Assembly (NCBI GenBank): GCA_021397845.1
Contig: CM038053.1
Coordinates: 82,831,157 to 82,895,156, forward strand
Direction of reading: 5' to 3'
Source of the DNA: Areca catechu
Lineage: Eukaryota > Streptophyta > Magnoliopsida > Arecales > Arecaceae
Length of the DNA: 64,000 nt
Under the pieces are notes generated by a model. That model saw only the letters and a program-made list of their open reading frames with translations, was not told the DNA's origin and did no database searches. The position numbers and the translations under genes were made by a program. Positions 1 through 11,208 of the stretch are shown in pieces. How positions within the stretch are numbered: the stretch's first letter is position 1; every line of letters begins with the position of its first letter.

Positions 1-609
1 CAGACAAGGGCAAGACAGGAAAAAGAGTGCTCAAAAATACTGTGACCATAAAACCGAGACGATTCTAATTGTAATCGGTATCTGGATCAGAGAGTTATCC
101 TCTGTGGCATGTGACTTCATAGGTTCGAACCTAAACGGTAGCACTAGAACAATTCTAGTACCAGCATAGGAAACCATCTAGCAATGGATCCCGATGTCTG
201 GATAGGTCGAAGATATGGGAGCAAACTATCGAACCTCTAGCATATCGTTACCATATAATTCATCCCTTTGACCTCTAATGCTCAGGACGACTGAGATTGG
301 GTTGCCAACCCAGAGAGAGTCAGTCCACTATGTGTCTCAACCTCACAAGCCTAGTGACTCTTCACTAGGGCTACCTTACAATATATCTTTTGGTTGTGAA
401 CAAGGTTTAAGGACCACTCGATACATCTTCACTATATCAAAGTCAGTGTAGTCCCAAGGACTTCATCACATGGAAAGAGTTCATTTTAAGGAAATACAAT
501 ATATGATGAGCTGCCAAAAATAATATTTTATTAATTTATAAAAAGAATACAATACTAAGCTCAACCGCCTACAACCCAGGCGATTGGCTTTGGGACACAA
601 TTCCCAACA
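1..609 (-). repeat. Partial Ty1-copia-type LTR (element E)
   Basis: Read on the minus strand, the sequence begins at 609 with TGTTGGGAATTGTGTCCC, a typical LTR 5' terminus, and runs left off the window. An AT-rich stretch with TATAAATTAATAAAA lies about 60-100 bases inside. No protein-coding motif is visible. At 610 the sequence switches abruptly to the Tat element A, in a region that normally lies between integrase and the 3' LTR, so E interrupts A. It is either a solo LTR or the 5' LTR of an element lying to the left; the target duplication cannot be checked because the other end is outside. The assignment to copia is by the look of the terminus only. Confidence 0.6.
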
Positions 610-631
610 AGGATGACAATGGTCCTTTTAG

Positions 632-800
632 GCACGTGTTCGGATTTACCGTAGGGTAGGTTACGAAAACCTTCCCTGTGCACTTTCTGTCTTGATTAAG
701 ATAGGCTGTTCAGGCCCACCTCGGCACATATTCGGATTCACCGTTGGATAGGTTACGAAAACAATCCCTGCACCTTTGATCTTTCTGGTGGCCTTGTTAG
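632..800. repeat. Tandem repeat, about 92-bp unit, between integrase and 3' LTR of A
   Basis: Two degenerate copies begin near 632 and 724. Each contains a CGGATTYACCG block followed by GTTACGAAAAC and CCCTG. Related copies occur at the same place in element B (51905-52140), so the repeat belongs to the element's 3' non-coding region. Confidence 0.65.
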
Positions 801-977
801 GCCATCCATTGCGCTCGTCGGGCATACCGATAAGGTGAGTGGATCAGACTCTCCTTTGCGTAGTAGATCGATTTTTCAGATCGGGTCATTTGGGCTGTTG
901 TCGTTCAGTCGATGCAACTAGCCGTTCTGAGTTGAGTAGGGTTGAGGAGCTTTGCACAGGAGTTTTTTGGAACTTTT

Positions 978-2300
978 TTATTGATAGTATTTGTGAAGGT
1001 TTTGTACATTCCATGGCCGAGATAGGGTCTTTCACTCTAGGGTCTTGAGTCGATATGTCCCTGGTCGAAGTACTTCTTCAACTTGATATGGGCCTTCTCA
1101 GTTATTTATCCTATTCCGTTGGCCTGGATACTTCTACTCTTCGCAATACCATGTCCCCCATGCGGAAAGTTTGCTCCTTCATCCTTGCATTATAGTACTT
1201 GGCGACCTTTTACTGGTATGCCACCATTCTTATCTGGGCCTGTAGCCTGGTGCTTGATAGCAGATCCAGATCGATCCTTCTGCGATCGGAATTCTCATGC
1301 TCTTCATAGTTGTCGATTCTCAGGGACTGTAGGGAGACTTTGATAGGTAGCACGGCTTCGGTACCATAGGCTAGGTTGAACGGAGATTCGTCGGTGGCTG
1401 TTCTTGAGATAGTTCTGTATGTCCAAAGAACAAATGTCAATTCTTCAGTCCAAAGCCCTTTGGCGGCGTTCAACCTTGTCTTTAGACCATGGAGGATGGT
1501 TCGGTTGGTGACTTTGTCTTCTCCGTTGGACTCTGGATGTGCAACGGATGTTAGTCGATGCTAGATATGGTACCGAGCATAGAAGTCCTTGAACTTCAGA
1601 TTGTCGAATTGTCTCCCGTTATCCATGATGATGACGTATGGGATATCGAACCTGAAGATGATGGAGTTTTTCATAAAACCCTCCATCTTGCCCTCTGTGA
1701 TTTGGGCCAATGGTTCGACTTCCACCCATTTTGTGAAGTAGTCGATGGCCACTAGGAGAAACTTCCTTTGCCCTGATGCTGGTGGGAACTGGCCAAGAAT
1801 GTCCATCCCCCACTGGGCAAAGGGCCATGGGGCTGCCAACTAAGTCAGGTGACTCGTAGGTTATCTCTACACATTGGCATACCTCTGGCATTGGTCGCAC
1901 TTCCGCATGAAATCAGCTGAGTCCTTCTGGATGGAAGGCCAGTAATACCCTTGTCGAATAATCTTGTATGCTAGAGTTTTGCCTCCCAAGTGATCCCCGC
2001 ATATGCCCTCGTGGACCTCTCTCAATGCATAATCTGCATCGGTGGGTCCAAGTCATTTCAGTAGTGGTTGGGAGAACGATCTCTTATAGAGGATCCCATC
2101 TAAGATGACGTACTGAGATGCCATCCAGTGGATCTTCTTGGCCTCTGCCTTATCTTTGGGCAGTTCTCCTTCATTCAGGAATCTGATGATGGAATCCATC
2201 CAGCTTGGCTCAGCATCAATCTGGCGCACCTCTGCAGCCTCTTTGGCAATGCTTGGAGTTTCAAGATGTTCAACAAAGGTGTGCCCGAGAGACTCCGGTG
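978..2300 (-). pseudogene. Integrase of Tat element A (broken)
   Basis: Reading from high to low coordinates there is an HHCC zinc finger with a GDHLGG block and CDQCQRYA (about 1890-2040), then a catalytic core with WGMDILG (first Asp) and MDNGRQF (second Asp, 1561-1839), then SNGEDKVTNR, where the catalytic Glu should be but Lys is read. The C-terminal domain follows (RMGDMVLRR, RPWNVQNL) and the frame ends at a stop at 978-980. In-frame stops interrupt the core and tail. Integrase would insert element cDNA into the host chromosome; this copy cannot be functional. It is downstream of and once fused to RT and RNase H. Confidence 0.85.
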
Positions 2301-3160
2301 CTGTAGTTACCAGTCGAGATAGTGCATCTACCTGGGAGTTCTCTGATCGGGGAACATGAATAATTTTAAAATGTTCCAGTTGAGAGGATAAGGCCTGAAC
2401 CTTCTCCAAGTATTGCACCATGGTTGGATCTTTGGCTGCGTACTCTTCATTAACTTGATTCACAACCAGTTGAGAATCGGAGAAGGCTCGAAGTTGCCGG
2501 ACTCTCAGATCTTTGGCGATCCAAAGTTCGGCGAGTAGGGCCTCATATTCGGCCTAATTATTAGAGGCGTGGAAGGAGAAACGGAGTGCAAACTCTATAA
2601 TCTGGCCGTCAAGCTCGGCCAACATGAGTCCAGCCCCATACTCGGTAGCATTGGAAGCTCCATCCACATGAAGCACCCAAATAGACCTCATCTCCTTCGG
2701 GGCTTCTTCTTCTTCCGAAGAGGCTTCATCTTCACTCGACTAGAAAATCAGAGAGCACCTGGGCCTTCATAGCCGCTCGGGGCTGGAAGCTAATGTCAAA
2801 TTCGCTTAGCTTCACAACCCACTTGGCTATCCTTCCAGAAGTATCAGGTGATCGGAGAACGGCCTTGAGAGGTTGATCAGTCAGCACCACGATAGCGTGG
2901 GCATGGAAATATGGCCATAGTCGCTTTGCTGCAATCACTAAAGAGTAGATCAGCTTCTGCATCCTTACATACCGTGTTTCTGCATCATGTAGGATCTTGC
3001 TGATGTAGTAGATTGGCTTGTGGGACCCGTCTTCCTCCTTCCGGACAAGAACTGAGCTCACCGCTTCGTCTGAAGCAGAGAGGTACAGGTAGAGGACCTT
3101 GCCTTCTTTTGGCTTGGAGAGCAATGGCGAGGTCTCCAAATACTTCTTCAATTCCTCAAA
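2300..3160 (-). pseudogene. RNase H and second (aRH) RNase H of Tat element A
   Basis: At 2732-3151 the usual Ty3-gypsy RNase H is readable (YLYLSASDEAVSSVLVR, KPIYYISK, RLWPYFHAH). At lower coordinates a second, archaeal-type RNase H follows, with the coding for the ASNN and AEYEALLA motifs around 2520-2620 and then HVPRSENSQVDALSRL at about 2300-2370. Having both domains in the order RT, RH, aRH, integrase is diagnostic of Tat retrotransposons. A frameshift lies between about 2463 and 2732. The domain would degrade the RNA of the RNA:DNA hybrid during reverse transcription. Confidence 0.8.
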
Positions 3161-4275
3161 GGCAGCGCGAGAGTCTTCGGACCATTAGAAGCCCTTTGAT
3201 TGTCGAAGTACCTTGAAGAATGGAAGACATTTCTCGGTAGATCGAGAGATAAATCTTCTTAGAGAGGCAATCCTCCCTATCAACTGTTGGACTTCCATTT
3301 TACAGGAGGGATGTCGCATATCCTTCAAGGCCTAGATCTTCTCGGGGTTGGCCTCAATCCCTCATTTGGTGACAAGGAAGCCCAGGAATTTACTCGACGT
3401 GACCCTGAAGGTGCACTTCGCAGGGTTTAACTTCATTTTGTAGCACCGGAGAGCACTGAATGACTCCTCCAAGTCGTGGATGTGGTCTCTCCAGTGGAGA
3501 CTCTTGACGATCATGTCATCAACATAGGCCTCCATATTCTTTTCCAGTTGCTTTTCAAACACTTATTGATGAGTCTTTGAAATGTTGCTCCGACGTTCTT
3601 GAGGTCAAACAGCATCATCTTGTAGCAGTAGAGACCTTTGTCAGTGATGAATGCCATCTTCTCCTCATCCTGCGGATCCATTCTGATCTGGTTGTAGCCA
3701 GAGAAGGTATCCATAAAGCTCAGCAACTGGTGGCCAGCGGTAGCGTCGACCAGTTGATCAATCTTTGGGAGAGGGAAGCTATCTTTTGGACAAGCCTTGT
3801 TGAGGTATGTATAGTCGATGCAGATCCTCCACTTGCCACTAGCTTTCTTCACCATTACCATATTGGCCAGCCACTCAGGATAGTGGGCCTCTCTGATGAA
3901 CCCTGCCTTAAGGAGCTTGCAAACCTCTTCATCAACAGCTTGCTGTCTTTCGGGGGCAAAGCTCCTCTTCTTCTGTCGCACCGGCTTGTACCCAGGGCTT
4001 ACCTCCAGCCGATGAGTAATCACTTCGACGGGAATCCCGGGCATATCCGAAGCTGACCAGGCAAAGACATCGACGTTGTCACTGAGGAAATGGATCAGCT
4101 TTGTTCTGGTTTCCTCATCAAGGGCACTCCCGATTTGCACAACTCTGGAGAGATCTTCCTCTTTCAAAGGTATCAGGATGGTCCTCTCCATGGGTTCACC
4201 AAGGTTTATGGTTGAATCCCTCGGATCTAGCTGATCTGGGATAGTCAAATCTTTGAAGTGCCTATCTTCAATCAT
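3160..4275 (-). pseudogene. Reverse transcriptase of Tat element A (broken)
   Basis: The frame 3511-4275 shows the pre-RT and finger-palm motifs VFAWSASDMPGIP, KAGFIREAHYPEWLANMV, WRICIDYTYLNKACPKD and FMDTFSGYNQI. A frameshift near 3540 then moves to a second frame containing the catalytic YVDDMIVKS box (3362-3562). Further stops follow, each a single C-to-T or G-to-A change from a sense codon seen in related copies. The RT frame is the same as the protease and gag frame upstream, so the original was one polyprotein. RT copies element RNA into cDNA in cytoplasmic virus-like particles. Confidence 0.88.
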
Positions 4276-4281
4276 TAGACA

Positions 4282-6335
4282 TTACCGTGCCGTCCTCTGG
4301 TTCCCTCTAACTTCTCCAACACCATTCCTGGTGGGGAAGCATACAACGAGGTAGTGAGAGGAGATCACGGTCCGGAACCTGTTCAAGGCGGGCCTCCCTA
4401 GAATAATTTTGTATGCAGAGGGGATCTGGATCACCGTGAAGTTGATCGGCAATGTCTTTTGTCGAGGCTCGGAGCTGAGGATTACAGGCAACACTATCTC
4501 CCCTTCGGCATAAACTTGGTTACCCCCGAAATCGGAAAGTGGTATGGGAGATCTCTGTAGTTGATGTCTAGGCAAACACATTTTGGAGAATGCATCGTAC
4601 ATCAAGACATCAGTCAAACTTCCATTATCAATAAGAACTCTCTGCACATCATAATTGGCCACTACGACTGAAATTACAAGAGGGTCGTTATGCGGGAGCC
4701 AGACTCCTGCAAGGTCGTCGTCGGAGAAGAAGATGGAGTTGTTATCTTTTAGTCTCTTTGAAGCTTCATCTTCATCCCTTCTTCAGTTGGCGGGCCGGTG
4801 TATCATCCCCACACCTCCGTTGGTGGGCCTTTGGTTTGGCAATTCGGCCTCTTCGAGAGGTGGCTGGGGAACAGTTACTTCTGATCAGGGCTCCTGGTGA
4901 TCGATGTACCATCCCAGGTACCCTCTCTTGATGAGATCCTTGATTGCATCCCTCAGTTGGATGCATTCTTCTATGTTGTGGTCGTGGTCCCGGTGGAATC
5001 GGTAGAATTTGTTCCTGTTCCTTGTGAAAGAGGCGGCCTTCATGAGACGGGGCCGTTGGAGATAGTTTTCTTTTTCTATGTCCATGAGGATCTTTTCTCG
5101 AGGGAGGTTGAGGGGGGTGTATGAGTCGAATCTTCCTCCCAATGCTTTGGGCTTGGGAGGGCTTCTCCGATGGTCTGCATATCTACCACCGTTGTTATTG
5201 GAAGTTTGGGGGCCTTGTCCCTTGTTATTCTTTTTCTTTGAAGGGGGTTTCCCTTCAATCACACGTCGATTCACCACCTGCTCTTCAGCATCGGCATATT
5301 TCTGAGCCCTTGATAGGAGCTCAGCATAGCTTTTAGGAAACTTCTTGTCCAGGGAAAAAGTAAGCCTGGAGGTTCGAAGCCCCTTCTTCAGAGCTGACAT
5401 GGCCACGTGCTCATTAAGATCGAGGATCTCAAGCATGGCCACATTGAACCTAGAGATGTAATCTCTCAGGCTCTCTCCTTCATTCTGGTGAAGGAGGAAA
5501 AGTGTGTCCATATTTCGAGGAGTCTTGAGGCAAGTCCTAAAATACAAGACAAACAATTTTTCTAACTCAGAAAAGGAATCGATGGTACCTGGGCATAGGC
5601 TCGAGTACCACATCCGAGCAGACTTCATCAAGGTAGCCGAGAATGCCAAACAGTACATCGCATCCGAAGCTCCTTGAATCATCATATGGGCTTTGAAGCT
5701 ACTCAAATGGTCGAAGGGGTCGGTGGTGCCGTCATAGGGTTCCATCTAGGAAACCCTGAAGTGCCGAGGAATGTCCTCGCCATGATGCGATCGGTATAGG
5801 GTGGGCACAGATCACCCACAATCAGGTCCTCGGGATCCCTCTGATCCCGCATTCTCTGCTCTCGTGCCCTTGCCATCTCTGATTCAATGGCTCTGAACCT
5901 CCTGTCATAATCGAGAGTCTGCTTGGACGCTCTCTCCACCGGAGTGGAGTCTTCGAAGGAGGAGGAGGAAGTTTGCATAGGCCTTTTCCCTTTTTGTGGG
6001 GAATCGACGGACCTAGGCAGTCTTGAAGTTCGGCCTTCGAGAGAGGGCCGAGAATGGGGGGAGGGATGCGCCGAATCCTTCCGTGGTGCTCTCCTTCTTC
6101 GGGATAGAGAGCTATGTCTAGAAATAGTCGGTGGGTTTGCCACCGGGAAGGCTCTGTCTTGAAACTCTTGAACCATGGCCGTCAGGTTGGTGACCTAGTT
6201 CAAAAGAGCTTCAAACTGCTGTGCTCCCATAGTAACCATGGGAGGTGGAACATCGTTCACCTCCGGGGGTGCACCCCCCTGAGACGGAGCACGACTCCGG
6301 CTTGTAGAAGCATTTTGGGATTTTTCTCTTTCCAT
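4282..6335 (-). pseudogene. gag-protease of Tat element A (broken)
   Basis: The likely start is the ATG at 6333-6335, the position matching the start of gag in element B. A basic, Ser/Arg/Pro-rich N-terminus is followed by the capsid-type gag domain (MEPYDGTTDPFDH, MWYSSLCPGTIDSFSELE, EGESLRDYISRFN; 4885-5745). A degraded zinc finger (FHRDHDHNIEEC, first Cys lost) comes next. The aspartic protease region (VLIDNGSLTDVLMYDAF) ends at a stop at 4282-4284. Gag capsid end and protease are in one frame broken by two Trp-to-stop changes (4885-4887 and near 4786). A further stop at 6195 and a frameshift near 5720 break the N-terminal half. Function would be particle assembly and polyprotein cleavage. 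Confidence 0.85.
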
Positions 6336-6404
6336 CAAAGAATTCTTTGTTTCTTCCCCTTGTCTGGGAGGGAGCTTAACAAATGTTTTCAAACTGCCCT
6401 CCCC

Positions 6405-6422
6405 CTACGTAGCATGCCAATC
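6405..6422 (-). promoter_or_regulatory. Primer-binding site region of element A
   Basis: Immediately inside the 5' LTR, the minus strand reads GATTGGCATGCTACG. The corresponding site in B reads TATTGGCGCGCCAGG. A TGG start is expected for pairing to a tRNA 3' CCA end. The tRNA cannot be named by eye, and A's copy is mutated. Confidence 0.5.
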
Positions 6423-7184
6423 TGTTGGCGTGGAGTCCCTGGATCGGCCGATCGGTGCAGCTACATCGCAGGACCGCTCCCTGGTTCACCTGCAAAACAA
6501 GTCCCTTGCCGGAGTTGTTCCGGCGGAGGATACTCCGATGCCTAAGTCAGTGGTGGATTCCAACCACATAATGGAGAAGATGTCGAGATTGGAAGAGAAA
6601 AAGAGCTCTTGGAGATTAGAAATGTATTTGTGCGAGATTATTCATGCGTACCTCTCGAGCCATCCTCCTTACCCATATTTAAAAGATGGCCTCCAGTCTG
6701 TGGCCCACTCTTTTTCCGGAGATCATGGGGAGCCATTCACTCCCATGATAGTCGATCGTGGGTTGTCAATGAGTGGTTCCAGTCAGATCGGAGGCGTGTC
6801 TACAGGAATTGCGCACCATGATCATGGCACGATGAGTGTCGATTGTAACCGTTGGTTATAATTTCTTTTTTGGAGCAGATTATGGTTCAAGCTTCAGGTT
6901 TTCCCTTGCGTGGGCCGAAGGCTTGATATTTGTCCGAGGTCGGAGATCATGTCTCTGGCGGGAGCCGAAGTTCGTGCCTTCAGAAGTCGATGAGTAGTTC
7001 AGACTTCGACCGGGACCAAAGGTGCTACCCGAAGGACTGGCCTTCAGATGTTGTAGTTCAGTGTGAAGCCTTGAGTTGCTTACAGTTGGCCTTCATTTAG
7101 TCCGAAGTCCGTAGTCCAAAGAACCGGGGCTTCGATAAGTTGAACCGGAAGCTTGGTTCGTAGCTGAACCAGGATATCCCAACA
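6423..7184 (-). repeat. 5' LTR of Tat element A
   Basis: On the minus strand it runs from TGTTGGGATATCC at 7184 to CGCCAACA at 6423, about 762 bp, and is followed by the primer-binding region and gag. It shares blocks such as CTGACTTAGGCATCGGAG with the LTRs of B and with the LTR at 62854-64000. It has no partner LTR in the window because the 3' end of A is cut off. Confidence 0.75.
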
Positions 7185-7915
7185 AGGTCATTGTTGTATT
7201 TAACTGTAAGTAGACCTTATATCTTGTTTAGCATTTGTATATGTGCTAGATTTCAATCAAATCATAAAGAAACACATATAATTTCTATCAAAGGAATCAT
7301 AAAATATCTAAAAATAACATGTAATCTTGGTCTATGGTATTCTAAGCAACTTCAATAGATTTAATTGGTTTTTCTGATGCTGATTATGGTGGATATAAAA
7401 TTGATAGAAAATGTACTATTGGTACTTGCTAGTTTCTAGGGTTGAACTTAATTTCTTGGCACTATAAGAAACAAAACTCTGTAGCACTATCCACTGCTGA
7501 GGCAGAATATGCAGCTGCTGGGAGTTATTGTGCATAATTATTATGGATTAAGCAACAACTAGAAGGCTATGGTGTTATTCAAATAAAAATTCCTATCAAT
7601 TGTGATAACACAAGTGCTATAAATTTTACAAAAAATCCTATTCAGCATTCTAGAACAAAGTATATAAAAATTAGACATCACTTTATTAGGGATCGTGTAC
7701 AAAATGGAGAAATTGAAGTTGAATTCATTCCAACTGAAAACCAACTTGTTGATATCTTTACTAAGCCACTTAATGAAGATAGATTTGAAATGATTAGAGG
7801 AGAATTAGGGTATGTGACCTGTTTTAGAATTTTTGACCTATTTTCTTTTAAAATTAAAGAAAATTTTTTAGAAGGCCTTATACATCAATTTAAGGACAAA
7901 GACCACCTTACATAG
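7185..7915 (+). pseudogene. Ty1-copia pol, C-terminal RT/RNase H (broken)
   Basis: The reading frame opens directly at the junction with element A and shows the copia C-terminal motifs LLYLTVSRPYILFS, then FSDADYGG-like sequence near 7370, SWHYKKQNSVALSTAEAEYA, and finally IRHHFIRD and the LVDIFTKPL box. Two in-frame stops are visible, one TAG near 7430 and one TAA near 7539, each at a conserved Gln position, plus frameshifts before 7370. The pol frame ends at TAG 7913-7915. Protease, integrase and most of RT are not in the window. RNase H removes template RNA during reverse transcription. Confidence 0.85.
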
Positions 7916-8185
7916 TATCCTTCTATCATTAGAAACCTTTTTAGAGTATTTTAGAACCTTTCTGCATGTTTTTGCTTGAGCCAACTCGAGCAGACATGCT
8001 TTTGGCCGAGCCGACTCGGATGTCGGGCTGAGCATTTTTATATAACCTATAAGATTTAACCTAGGATTTTTATCTCCTGTTGAACCTTCGCCAAACTTCC
8101 TAAAAACTCTTCCAAAACTTAAGGGAACAATCTCTATACCCCACCTTCCTTGAATTTCAACCTCTCCTACCCTTGATTTCTAGTT
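7916..8185 (+). other. Spacer between copia pol and third ORF
   Basis: This stretch of 270 bases has no coding signal. It contains two GAGCCRACTCGR motifs (about 7978 and 8018), the same motif that clusters in the element's LTR. Confidence 0.5.
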
Positions 8186-9969
8186 ATGGCTCCAAGGATG
8201 GCAGCACGAAAGAGAGCAAGGTGTGTGGAATCTAGTGCACGGTGGGAAAGAAGTACAAAACATAGAGAAGAAGAGTCGACCCCTGCTCAAGAATAAGTGG
8301 AAGAAAGGAATGAGTCACCTTCTCTGCCGAGACAGGTAATCTCAATGGCTAACCGCCTAGTCACCAATGGAAGACGGATTGTTTTCTCATTTTTGGAAGA
8401 ACTAGGGCTTAGAATTGGAGAATGGATAGAGGCTCAAGGGTGGACTGATTTCTATTCATTAGATGCTCTGACTTATCCTAATTTGGTAAGAACAGTTTAT
8501 GAAAATCTCACCCTGGGAGAGTACCACATTGAATCAACTGTCAAGGGTGTTGGGCTAGTTGTGGATGAGGAAAAACTAAGTAATGTTCTGAACATGCCAA
8601 ATGAAGGACTGAATCACTTAGTGTTGAAGGATAAGAAGAAAACCCTTAGACTTATTCTTAAGAGAAGAGATGTAGATGATATGGGGAATGTACAGGCTAA
8701 TATGTTGTCGCTGGAAATAGGATTGTTGCACAGCATAATTAATAGGATTTTCTTGTCGAGGACAAGCCGATTTGATTGGGAGAGCGAGAGAGATATGGCC
8801 TTTATGAGATGCTTGATTGAGGGGGAGGCCCTCAATCTCCCGAATATTATGCTGGTGCAGATGAGGGAAGCAGCAAGGAGGGTAAAAGCCTGCCTTCCAT
8901 ATGGGGTTTTCACTTTATTATTTCAGCATTCTGGGATTGACCTCACTAAGAGGATGGTAGACCACTACATCACACTGATACCTACTCGACGAAGTCCCTA
9001 CAGTGGATGGGTTACCATCTTGTTGATGAAGTATGGTCGAAGAGGATATCAGGACAGAGGGTGGCACACCCTTCTTTAGATGATGATGATGATGATGACG
9101 ATCAGGCAGAGCACCCTATAGCTGATACTGAGACTACCGCTGACAGAGGTGATGATATTGATCACATTGCAGAGGCTGAGACTGAGGACCATAGAGAGAC
9201 AGAGAGAGAGCTTGGTAGTCCTAGGACTCCACCAGGACCTTCAGTGGCTCCATCAGCACCATCAGCACCTTCAGCACCTTCAGTTCCGACTGCTTCATAG
9301 GCCTTCATAGCATAGCAGCTGGGATAGCTGTTAGTGTCACTGACGAGCACCTTTACCTCGATGTTTGGCGAGCTTTGTCAAATAGTTGAGATTGGATTTT
9401 AGGGTATCAGGACTGAGCTTAGTCAGTTGTCTTCCAGAGTTGAGGCAATTGAGAGGAGGTCGCAGATGCAGGATGACATTCAGGCTGATATTAGAGACCT
9501 GTGCACTGATTTTGATAGACTGAGAGGAACAGTAGATGCTTTTTGCACCCAGCATACAGCAGAGCTTCAATGTCATCAGAAAGAAGTTCAGGCCTTCTCT
9601 ACCGAGCTCCAGACTATTTGGGTATTCTTATCAAGACTATCTTCTACTATCGAAGCTTTAGAAGCTTCAGCATCTAGAGAGCCACCTGCATAATCACCAC
9701 CTCCTCCTCCAGCAGGACTGTTTGATGCTACTCCTTTTGCTTCATAGCCTCCTGCTCCACCTCTAGCAGAAACTTGTATACATATTGATGTTAAAGTAGA
9801 GCCTACCCGATCTAGTACCAAACCTAAATCTAGGCCTAAGCTAAAATCTAAAGCTTTTAAAGCCCCAACTAGGACTAGAAATAGAGATCTTAGATTTAAA
9901 CCTTTAAAAACTGAGACCTCCTCTGTTGTATTAGACATTGGCTCTTCCTCTAGTGAGGAAGAAGACTAG
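8186..9969 (+). pseudogene. Third ORF of SIRE-like copia (plant transposon protein / env-like), broken
   Basis: Start is the ATG at 8186 (MAPRMAARKRAR). The frame has a TAA near 8294, then stays open for 260 codons (8297-9079) with an alpha-helical domain resembling the putative plant transposon protein family (FLEELGLRIGEWIEAQGW, EYHIESTVKGVGL). A frameshift near 9000-9070 leads to an Asp tract, an acidic segment, a Pro/Ser-rich tract, a coiled coil (9427-9693) and a basic then acidic tail ending SSSSEEED at TAG 9967-9969. Stops interrupt the linker near 9300-9400 and 9694. In SIRE elements an ORF after pol has been proposed to be envelope-like, but no signal peptide or membrane segment is evident here. 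Function is unknown. Confidence 0.7.
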
Positions 9970-10429
9970 TTGTATGTTTTTACTATTTCTATTTTATGTA
10001 TCTTATAAGAAGAACACTTTGATGTATCTTATATTTTGATGCAATGAAATATTTCTTTTTTGCAACTATCTTGTACTTCTCTTCCATAGTAATGAAATGT
10101 CTCTTTTGCAAAATGATGTGTAATGAAATGCTATTATATCTTGATCTCTGAATGTTTGATCTCTTTAATTATCCTAATAAGGGGGGAATTTTAATGAAGA
10201 ATAGCATTGTAAAAATTCTATGAGAAAGTGAAATTATCTCAAACAATGTTATTGATTCTTATACTATTTACAAAGTGAATGTATTTGCTTTTGAACCGTT
10301 TTTGATTAATGACAAAAAGGGGGAGTAATTGTATGTGTGCATGGAAAAATAGCATGTAATGTATGTTTATGTGCATGGTTATCCCTGTTACTCAAAATTT
10401 ACTTAATTTGCTCTTATTCATCTTTAGCT

Positions 10430-10790
10430 TCAATAGCTCTGATACATTTTTATCTCTAATACATTTCTGCTATCTCTGAGCTTTGATACTTAAATTTGAG
10501 CTTTGATACATTTTTGCTACCTCTAATAGCTCTGATAGTAGCTCTGATACATTCTTGCTAATTTTAATAGTAGCTCTGATACATTCTTGCTAAATTTAAT
10601 ATCTATTGCTACTTTAAACTCTGATACAATTACAAACTCTGATCCATTTTGATATTCAACTTGCCTTGATACATTATTGACTTCATTTCATAATAGGCCA
10701 AAATAGCTTTTGATATATTTTAACTCTGATACACATCAGTTCCATTGCAAAAGCTTTGATGCTCTATTGTTAAGCTCTGAAACTCTTCAA
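10430..10790 (+). repeat. Degenerate AGCTCTGATACATT repeats
   Basis: At least eight imperfect copies of AGCTCTGATACATTYTTGCT, many separated by 20-45 bases, fill the non-coding region between the third ORF and the polypurine tract of element D. There is no coding potential. Confidence 0.6.
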
Positions 10791-10902
10791 TACATACTAA
10801 TATATATATGTTTAAAGTCATACACAAGTTTCTTTGACATGTTTAAATGTTTATATACTCGTAACTATAAAGTTTTTCCATGCCCTATATTTTGTCATCA
10901 TC

Positions 10903-10916
10903 AAAAAGGGGGAGAT
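10903..10916 (+). promoter_or_regulatory. Polypurine tract of copia element D
   Basis: AAAAAGGGGGAGAT lies directly before the LTR terminus TGTTGACC at 10917. This is the plus-strand DNA priming site. A similar AAAAAGGGGGAG occurs at about 10313, inside the 3' non-coding region. Confidence 0.8.
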
Positions 10917-11208
10917 TGTTGACCCTTGGAATGATTTTGATGATAACCAAACATTGGAGCATGCATTTAATTACTAACTCTTTCCAAGTATTTTCTAAGT
11001 TTTTGTAGGATGTTTTAAATGAAAGACCACTCTTCCTGTAACCTTGGTGTATGACATGTTTATTTTGTAAAACTGTATTTTGTAATGTATAGCCCAAAGA
11101 AAAATCAACTATATTTATGAAAATGGGCTATTTCCATGTATTTTACAAGTGTAAATCTCTTAGACTTATGTTTGATGGAGTTGGAGAGCTTCTGAACTTG
11201 ATTGAATG
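10917..11208 (+). repeat. 3' LTR of copia element D, first part
   Basis: It starts TGTTGACCC right after the polypurine tract and is cut by chromovirus C. Its last five bases GAATG (11204-11208) are duplicated at 19595-19599 as C's target site, and the LTR resumes there. Confidence 0.85.

Larger units (their letters stand above)
610..7184 (-). mobile_element. Ty3-gypsy Tat-type retrotransposon A, truncated
   Basis: Going from 7184 down to 610 the order is 5' LTR, primer-binding site, gag, protease, RT, RNase H, a second RNase H-like domain, integrase, then the start of the spacer before the 3' LTR. The second RNase H domain is the mark of the Tat lineage. The 3' LTR and any antisense accessory ORF are missing because LTR E begins at 609. 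At 7184 the element abuts copia pol coding sequence of element D, so A inserted into D. All reading frames are broken by stops and indels. The companion element B, near the right end, is the same family. Confidence 0.88.

Noticed and set aside
839..1048. 69-codon + strand frame in element A
   Set aside because: It overlaps the minus-strand integrase tail, whose motifs end at 978; the + frame has no recognisable features.
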